A program made the position numbers and the translations under genes. From an uncultured Candidatus Melainabacteria bacterium (GTDB taxonomy: Bacteria; Cyanobacteriota; Vampirovibrionia; Gastranaerophilales; Gastranaerophilaceae): a stretch of 12,076 nt of DNA. The notes beneath the pieces are model-generated. The model was not told the origin of the DNA. It made no database searches and saw only the letters and a list, made by a program, of their open reading frames with translations. The stretch is from positions 1 to 12,076 of the forward strand of contig CALEJY010000014.1 of assembly GCA_937898445.1 (NCBI GenBank), read 5' to 3'. Numbering within the stretch: the first letter of the stretch is position 1; the number at the start of each line of letters is the position of its first letter. This document shows positions 7,591-12,076 of the stretch, one piece after another.

Positions 7591-9357
7591 CTACCCAACC
7601 TGGTTTCTGCCGTTGTTTTTGGCATTGTATAATTTCTTGTCTGCTGCTTCAATAATTTTTGATGCAGTGTCACCATCAAACGGGAATGTCGAAACTCCCA
7701 AACTTATTGTTACATGCGTTTCGTTATTTCCTGTTAATTTAAACGTCTTTTCTGCTACTCTATTACAAATCTTTTGAGCAGTTGCAAATGCCTCGTCTTT
7801 TGAAGTATTCGGAAGAATTATACTCATTTCTTCCCCACCATATCGACAAACAATATCAGTCGCTCTGACGTTTTTCTTTAATGTTTGCGCAACCTGCCTC
7901 AACACTGCATCACCTGATTGATGACCGAATGTATCGTTGAATTTTTTAAAGAAATCAATATCAATAATAATCAGAGAAAAATTATTGCTATAACGTTTTG
8001 ATTGCTCAACTTGCATTCTAATCTGTTCTTGGAAATATCTATGATTATAAAGCTCCGTCAACCCATCAGTTGTTGCAAGCATGTATTGTTGTTCAAAATC
8101 CCTTGACTTAATCAAATATTTCACGATATAAGCAAGCGTAAACGCTGCAATAGAAAAGATTAGCGGATAAATCAATTCTAACCACAAGTTTTCAAATCGC
8201 ATTGCATAATACGCAACCAAAATATAAACAAAATAAGTCGACAACGACATCATTGATGCCGCAAAGGCTGAATTTACTCTTGTAACAACAGATGCAATCA
8301 ATAACGCCAACAACAAACTTAATGCAATTGTGTAACCTCTATCGACTTTCTTGATAAAATTATTATCCAAAATGTTATTTACATAAGTTGCCTGAACTTC
8401 TACTCCAGGGTAAATCTTACCTGTAGGAACAGTTTTGATATCGAAAAGACTAGCGGCAGTTGTACCAAAATACACGATTTTGTTAGAAAAATCATAATCC
8501 AATTCAGTTTTTTCGCCATTAACCGCTTTTATCAACTGATACATCGGGATATAAGTATAAGTTCCGGCAGGTCCGTACCAGTTAAGGATTGCGCTGCCGT
8601 CTTTGTCCAAATAAATTCTTCTATCTCCGATATGCAAATCGGAATGCTTGTCAATCTCAAACGCCTGTTGAGTTTCGCCCAAATAATTCAACCCAACTTT
8701 TAAAGCTAATTGAGGATAAAACTTGTCTTTATATTTCACAACCAAAGGCATTTTTCTCAAAATACCGTCATCTGAGCGAGAAACATTGATTATTCCAATA
8801 TTTGAAGTCGCATCAATTATGCCTTGCAAAATTTTTCTACAATTAGAAAAAGTCAGCTGACTGAAATCTATTTTTGAATTGTTTTGAATATTCAAAGTCA
8901 ATTTATCAGGAAGTTCCGGCGGTATTCTCAAATCTTCCGATTGGTTATCAAAATTCATTGAAGTGAAAATATTGTTGTATTTTTGAAAAGAATTAACCAA
9001 CGCTTCATCTGCGCCGTTTGAACTCTTAATCGATTTTACAAACATCAAGTCAAAAACAATTGAACGTGGACTTTGTTGTTCCAAATAATTAATAATTTTT
9101 GCATAAATATCACGAGGAAGCGGCCATTCACCGTAATTATCCAAAATATATTCATAAGTTGCGTCATCTATTGCAACAATAACAATATCTTCACTCGGCT
9201 TTTTAGCTCCCTCATTAATCAAAATACTTTGGCGAAGGTCGAAAGTTCTGTTTTCAACCGTATCAATAAACGAAGCTAAATTAGCATTTTTCAATATAAT
9301 AAACGCAAACAATGCGAAAAAAATTAAACCTATTGCGTATGAAATTTTCTTAAACAT
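7591..9357 (-). CDS. CHASE2-GGDEF membrane sensor, predicted diguanylate cyclase
   Basis: It is predicted to make cyclic di-GMP from two GTP in response to an extracytoplasmic signal. Counted from the ATG at 9357 it has 588 aa. Membrane segment 1 lies at about 6-23 and an extracytoplasmic CHASE2 domain at about 27-335 (DIVIVAIDD, SIVFDLMF, DGILRKMPLV, KIVYFGTTA and YPGVEVQATYVNNIL are typical). Three more membrane segments follow (about 342-359, 363-385, 392-414). The GGDEF domain (421-587) has TTDGLTELYNHRYF, metal Asp466 in DIDFFKKFND, the active-site loop GGEEM (507-511, Met replacing the usual Phe) and an intact inhibitory I-site RATD (498-501), so it should be active and product-inhibited. 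The start is ambiguous: GAGG is only three bases before ATG 9357, while an in-frame TTG at 9366 lacks any ribosome site. It is the first gene after a good promoter and may be co-transcribed with lptCA. The signal sensed is unknown. Confidence 0.93.
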   Translation of the reverse strand: MFKKISYAIGLIFFALFAFIILKNANLASFIDTVENRTFDLRQSILINEGAKKPSEDIVIVAIDDATYEYILDNYGEWPLPRDIYAKIINYLEQQSPRSIVFDLMFVKSIKSSNGADEALVNSFQKYNNIFTSMNFDNQSEDLRIPPELPDKLTLNIQNNSKIDFSQLTFSNCRKILQGIIDATSNIGIINVSRSDDGILRKMPLVVKYKDKFYPQLALKVGLNYLGETQQAFEIDKHSDLHIGDRRIYLDKDGSAILNWYGPAGTYTYIPMYQLIKAVNGEKTELDYDFSNKIVYFGTTAASLFDIKTVPTGKIYPGVEVQATYVNNILDNNFIKKVDRGYTIALSLLLALLIASVVTRVNSAFAASMMSLSTYFVYILVAYYAMRFENLWLELIYPLIFSIAAFTLAYIVKYLIKSRDFEQQYMLATTDGLTELYNHRYFQEQIRMQVEQSKRYSNNFSLIIIDIDFFKKFNDTFGHQSGDAVLRQVAQTLKKNVRATDIVCRYGGEEMSIILPNTSKDEAFATAQKICNRVAEKTFKLTGNNETHVTISLGVSTFPFDGDTASKIIEAADKKLYNAKNNGRNQVG

Positions 9358-9392
9358 ATTCCTCAATCTTATTTAAACTGGTTATATATTTA

Positions 9393-9421
9393 AGTATAAT
9401 CAAATGCGAAATATTTGGCAA
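9393..9421 (-). promoter_or_regulatory. Sigma-70-type promoter of the CHASE2-GGDEF/lpt operon
   Basis: On the minus strand TTGCCA (9421-9416) and TATACT (9398-9393) are separated by exactly 17 bases, each matching five of six consensus bases. Transcription would start near 9386, leaving a leader of about 30 bases before the ATG at 9357. This is the best promoter in the window for the long minus-strand gene run. Confidence 0.65.
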
Positions 9422-9436
9422 GAAAATAAATTAACT

Positions 9437-9601
9437 TTACTGATGAGAGGTTAAAGTTTTAACAATTTCTGAATTGCTTATATTTTTTAGGATAAACTGT
9501 TTTTCTAAAATAAAATTATTAACTTTCAAAATTTCTGTAGAATAAGATAATTCTTCCGGGTTTTGCAAATATCTAAGTAAGCATTGTTCGTGCAAATTCA
9601 T
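9437..9601 (-). CDS. Small unrecognised protein, 54 aa
   Basis: An ATG at 9601 opens a 54-codon frame ending in TAA. It is preceded by AGGTG nine bases upstream and a purine-rich GAGAGA directly before the start. The product begins MNLHEQCLLRYLQNPEEL and ends VKTLTSHQ. It looks mostly helical, with one Cys (residue 7), no signal peptide and no membrane segment. I recognise no family. It fits neatly between the divergent rpmE promoter and the promoter of the CHASE2-GGDEF gene, whose -35 begins 15 bases past its stop, so it could be transcribed on the same strand just ahead of that operon. Upstream, A+T-rich -10-like sequences (CATAAT near 9645) exist without a clear -35. A chance reading frame in A+T-rich DNA is the alternative. 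Confidence 0.5.
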   Translation of the reverse strand: MNLHEQCLLRYLQNPEELSYSTEILKVNNFILEKQFILKNISNSEIVKTLTSHQ

Positions 9602-9699
9602 TCTCTCAATCACCTATAACATTTTTAACGGATTACTTATATATTATGCAATCATTAAGAAATTTTAACATCAGACATTTGCATGAGATTTATGAACAC

Positions 9700-9727
9700 T
9701 TGCACTTTTTTATTTCTGTAGTATTAT
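9700..9727 (+). promoter_or_regulatory. Probable promoter of rpmE
   Basis: TTGCAC (9700-9705) and TATTAT (9722-9727) are separated by 16 bases; the -10 matches five of six consensus bases and the -35 four. Transcription would start near 9734, giving a leader of about 55 bases before the rpmE ATG. Confidence 0.5.
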
Positions 9728-9789
9728 TGTATTAGTCGAATTATAAAAAAATCAAGTTTGGAATCTTGAGAAAAGAAAGAGGTAAACAA

Positions 9790-9993
9790 ATGAAAAACGG
9801 AATTCATCCTGATTATAAGAAAACAGTTATCAAATGTGTATGCGGTAACGAAATCGAAACAGGTTCAATCAATGATAACATCACAGTTGAAATTTGCAAC
9901 AACTGTCACCCATTCTACACTGGACAACAAAAAATCCTTGACTCTGAAGGTCGTGTAGAAAGATTTAACAAACGTTACGGTAAAAAAGCGTAG
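9790..9993 (+). CDS. rpmE: 50S ribosomal protein L31, zinc-binding form
   Basis: L31 sits on the large ribosomal subunit and bridges to the small subunit. The protein is 67 aa, normal for the family. It starts MKNGIHPDYK and has the zinc-ligand pattern of the C+ form: Cys16 and Cys18 in KCVCGN, Cys36 and Cys39 in CNNCHPFYTG, followed by GRVERFNKRYGKK. The ATG at 9790 is chosen because it begins at the family's usual first residue and has AGAGG seven bases upstream; an in-frame TTG at 9766 would add eight residues unlike any L31. It appears monocistronic, with its own promoter and a strong downstream hairpin. The zinc form suggests storage or use of zinc; no zinc-free paralogue is in the window. 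Confidence 0.97.
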   Translation: MKNGIHPDYKKTVIKCVCGNEIETGSINDNITVEICNNCHPFYTGQQKILDSEGRVERFNKRYGKKA

Positions 9994-10061
9994 ATGTTTG
10001 AACCGTCAATTGGATTTTGAAAAATATTTAATGACGGATAAGAATGTTAGAAAAAATTTAC

Positions 10062-10099
10062 AATTATACCACTCTTGTTATAAGGGTGGTATAATTTTT
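10062..10099 (+). terminator. Strong hairpin terminator after rpmE
   Basis: The arms 10062-10076 and 10082-10096 form a 15-bp stem with one G-U pair and a five-base loop (GTTAT). A run of five T at 10095-10099 overlaps the end of the 3' arm. It lies 68 bases after the rpmE stop. An A-run lies upstream at 10051-10056, but minus-strand termination there would serve no gene. Confidence 0.75.
10087..10095 (+). promoter_or_regulatory. Extended -10 promoter element for thyX inside the hairpin arm
   Basis: TGGTATAAT matches the extended -10 consensus (TG, one base, TATAAT) perfectly. No good -35 lies 17 bases upstream, which extended -10 promoters tolerate. Transcription would begin near 10102, about 37 bases before the thyX ATG. 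A second option is TTGTTA (10075) with TATAAC (10099), spacer 18. Because rpmE transcripts should stop at this hairpin, thyX needs a promoter here, which supports the reading. Confidence 0.45.
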
Positions 10100-10138
10100 A
10101 TAACGATTAAGGGAAATTTTAAGTAGAGGAAGGGATAT

Positions 10139-10837
10139 ATGGAAAATAACAACAAACCGGTTGTAAACCTAATTTCAAGACCGGACAATATGTTAAAAGT
10201 TGTCTATACAGCTTGTAGAACTTGCTATAGTGCAGATTATCCGATTAATATTTACGAAAGCACTGATGACAAAGAAAAAATGTTAAAATTAATCGAAAAA
10301 GTAATCTCATCAGGACATTATTCAACAATTGAGCATATCCAAGTAAGTTTTGCAATTTCTAATGTTTCAAGAGCTTGCACACACCAGCTTGTCAGACACA
10401 GACACATGTCTTTTTCTCAAAAATCTCAAAGATATGTTAAGGAAAAAGGTCAATTTGACTACATTATCCCACCTACTATCGAAAAAAATCCTGAATTAAA
10501 AGAAAAATATATTGAATTTATGGGAAAAGTTTCTGAGCAATATCAAGAATTTGTAGAAGCTGGAATTCCGGCAGAAGACGCAAGATTTGTTCTTCCAAAC
10601 GCCGCTGCAAGCTCCCTTGTTGCAAGTTTAAACTTAAGAGAAATGATACACCTTGCAAACTTGAGATTATGCACTCGTGCGCAATACGAAATCAGAACAA
10701 TGGTAAAAATGATGTGCGACGAATTAATCAAAGTCGAACCGTGGTTGAAACCATATCTTGTTCCAAAATGTGAAAGATTAGGTTTTTGCGATGAGGCAAA
10801 AGGTTGCGGCCGTAAGCCTAAAATGGAGGGAATTTAG
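10139..10837 (+). CDS. thyX: FAD-dependent thymidylate synthase
   Basis: ThyX methylates dUMP to dTMP using methylene-tetrahydrofolate as carbon donor and reduced FAD as hydride source; the product is tetrahydrofolate, so dihydrofolate reductase is less needed than with ThyA. The protein is 232 aa, a normal length, and works as a homotetramer. The signature RHRxxSxxxxSxR is complete: RHR at 86-88, Ser91, Ser96, Arg98. ARFVLPNA (148-155) and NLRLCTRAQYEIR (174-186) contribute further FAD and dUMP contacts. The C-terminus has three cysteines (211, 217, 223) in the KCERLGFC and GCG pattern seen in many ThyX proteins. The ATG is preceded by GAGGAAGGG. A transporter gene follows after 49 bp and may be co-transcribed. 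Confidence 0.98.
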   Translation: MENNNKPVVNLISRPDNMLKVVYTACRTCYSADYPINIYESTDDKEKMLKLIEKVISSGHYSTIEHIQVSFAISNVSRACTHQLVRHRHMSFSQKSQRYVKEKGQFDYIIPPTIEKNPELKEKYIEFMGKVSEQYQEFVEAGIPAEDARFVLPNAAASSLVASLNLREMIHLANLRLCTRAQYEIRTMVKMMCDELIKVEPWLKPYLVPKCERLGFCDEAKGCGRKPKMEGI

Positions 10838-10864
10838 AATAGTTGTAAAGTTGCGGTAGCGAAC

Positions 10865-10885
10865 TACTCACTATTCACTAAACAC
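10865..10885. repeat. Three degenerate heptamer units before the transporter gene
   Basis: TACTCAC, TATTCAC and TAAACAC follow each other directly and end one base before the ATG at 10887. They resemble the TNTTCAC heptamers at 115-135. They occupy the place where a ribosome binding site would be expected. Confidence 0.4.
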
Positions 10886-10886
10886 C

Positions 10887-12076
10887 ATGTTTATTTTTAA
10901 CCCGATAATAATATCTGTAATACTACTTTGTGTCCTCTGTCTATGCAGAGTTAACGTGCTTTTGGCATTAATTGTAAGTGCAATTGTTGCCGGAAAAGTT
11001 GCAGGCATGCACGCAGGACAGATTATGGATGTTTTTATTAACGGGATGGGACAAAACAGTGAAACCGCATTAAGTTACATTTTACTCGGAACATTCGCAG
11101 CAGCAATGGCGCATACAGGTTTGGCGGATGTTTTGGCAAAAAGAATTACATTGCTAATCAAAAATAACAAATTCATTCTACTATTAATTTTAACCCTTCT
11201 TGCTTGCGCATCGCAAAACTTAATTCCGGTGCATATCGCATTTATTCCGGTAATAATTCCGCCACTTATCCATTTGATGAACAAACTTAAACTGGATAGA
11301 AGGGCAGTTGCTTGCGCATTAGCATTCGGTTTGGTAACTCCATATATCGTATTTCCTGCTGGATTTGGGTTAATCTTTCAAAGATTACTCGCTGACAATA
11401 TGACAATAAACGGCATGCCTGTGACAGTTAATGATGTATGGAAATCGGTTTGGATATTAGGATTAGGGTTGTTTTGCGGCTTGTTATGGGCAATATTTAT
11501 TTCTTACAGAAAACCTCGAGAATATCAAGATATTCCATTCAGAGAAGAACGCAGAAGGTCATTAAGATTTACCGGAAGCCACTACATAACTCTTTTTGCA
11601 GCGATTGCAACATTAGCAGTTCAATTATGGACTAAATCTTTACCTTTGGGAGCTTTAATCGGTTTAACAATAATTTTTGGGACACGAGCAATTGATCCTG
11701 AAAAAATGGATATCTTAATCAATGAAGGAATTGGTTTGATGGGATATGTTGCGTTCGTAATGCTTGTTGCTGCCGGATTTGCAGGTGTATTACAATCGAC
11801 AGGTTCTATTGATAGTTTGGTGACAGGATTAATTCCGTTTATGATGGGTTCAAAATTACTTGCGGCATTTTTAATGCTGGTGGTTGGGCTATTCATAACA
11901 ATCGGAATTGGAACATCTTTTGGTACAATTCCAATTTTAGCAGTATTATTCGTTCCGATTTTTATACATTTGGGATTTAATCCGCTAGAAGCAATTGCAG
12001 TATTTGCAGCAGCTGCTGCATTGGGAGATGCAGGCTCACCGGCATCAGGAACTACATTAGGTCCGACGCAAGGTTT
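10887..12076 (+). CDS. YuiF-like Na+/H+ antiporter-family permease, 3' end outside window
   Basis: This is a multi-pass inner-membrane transporter of the Na+/H+ antiporter (NhaC/GntP-like ion transporter) superfamily, closest in recognisable motifs to Bacillus YuiF, for which both cation/proton exchange and histidine uptake have been proposed. The frame is open for 396 codons and runs off the end; relatives have about 440-460 aa. Conserved pieces are RVNVLLALI (21-29), ALSYILLGTFAAAMAHTGL (61-79), the buried SQNLIPVHIAFIPVIIPPL (109-127), LVTPYIVFPAGFG (149-161), SYRKP (206-210) and GDAGSPASGTTLGPTQG (380-396) near the expected C-terminal third. About ten hydrophobic segments are visible, with a basic cytoplasmic loop at 208-228. 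The ATG aligns with the family's start, and an in-frame stop (TAG at 10857) lies just upstream, but no ribosome binding site is visible. Substrate is not determined. Confidence 0.85.
   Translation, partial: MFIFNPIIISVILLCVLCLCRVNVLLALIVSAIVAGKVAGMHAGQIMDVFINGMGQNSETALSYILLGTFAAAMAHTGLADVLAKRITLLIKNNKFILLLILTLLACASQNLIPVHIAFIPVIIPPLIHLMNKLKLDRRAVACALAFGLVTPYIVFPAGFGLIFQRLLADNMTINGMPVTVNDVWKSVWILGLGLFCGLLWAIFISYRKPREYQDIPFREERRRSLRFTGSHYITLFAAIATLAVQLWTKSLPLGALIGLTIIFGTRAIDPEKMDILINEGIGLMGYVAFVMLVAAGFAGVLQSTGSIDSLVTGLIPFMMGSKLLAAFLMLVVGLFITIGIGTSFGTIPILAVLFVPIFIHLGFNPLEAIAVFAAAAALGDAGSPASGTTLGPTQG

Noticed and set aside
10003..10037. Inverted repeat CCGTCA / TGACGG just after rpmE
   Set aside because: Six base pairs with a loop of more than 20 bases and no T-run; the hairpin at 10062-10099 is far better as the terminator.
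11075..11284. Minus-strand frames opposite the transporter gene (also 11621-11896)
   Set aside because: The plus strand encodes a continuous protein with strong family motifs; the reverse frames have no ribosome site and biased composition typical of antisense shadows.

Overview
The window is A+T-rich chromosomal DNA carrying mostly single-copy housekeeping genes. The organism is a diderm: an LptC-LptA pair for lipopolysaccharide transport is present. It makes thymidylate with the flavin enzyme ThyX and contains a CHASE2-GGDEF sensor of a type common in cyanobacteria and their relatives. Low G+C, an enlarged LptA, CHASE2-GGDEF and ThyX together would fit a non-photosynthetic gut or water lineage near the cyanobacteria (Melainabacteria/Vampirovibrionia, e.g. 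Gastranaerophilales). That placement is an inference from gene content, not a proof.

Left and centre (194-9357) are entirely on the minus strand, so they read right to left. A good sigma-70-type promoter (9393-9421) drives a CHASE2-GGDEF diguanylate cyclase. After 62 bp come lptC, lptA, a seven-repeat TPR protein, dprA and topA. From lptC to dprA the genes overlap or nearly touch (4-bp overlap, 1-bp gap, 8-bp overlap), and topA follows 27 bp later; this looks like one operon. A weak hairpin plus T-run follows topA. Then comes a separate promoter with a perfect TTGACA and an unusual aroE, in which shikimate dehydrogenase carries an N-terminal extension of about 180 residues rich in Gln, Pro, Thr and Tyr. 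The first 193 bases hold no gene but contain short degenerate tandem repeats.

The 9358-9789 divergent region holds a 54-codon minus-strand gene (9437-9601) with a plausible ribosome binding site and no recognisable family, and the plus-strand promoter of rpmE.

Right part (9790-12076) is on the plus strand: rpmE (L31, zinc form), a strong 15-bp hairpin terminator whose arms also contain perfect extended -10 promoter elements, thyX, a short heptamer repeat, and the first 396 codons of a YuiF-like membrane transporter that runs off the window.

I saw no CRISPR array, tRNA, rRNA, insertion sequence, phage gene or defence system. The most noteworthy items are the AroE fusion, the unrecognised small gene, the terminator/promoter hairpin before thyX, the diguanylate cyclase leading the Lpt operon, and the heptamer repeats at two intergenic sites.
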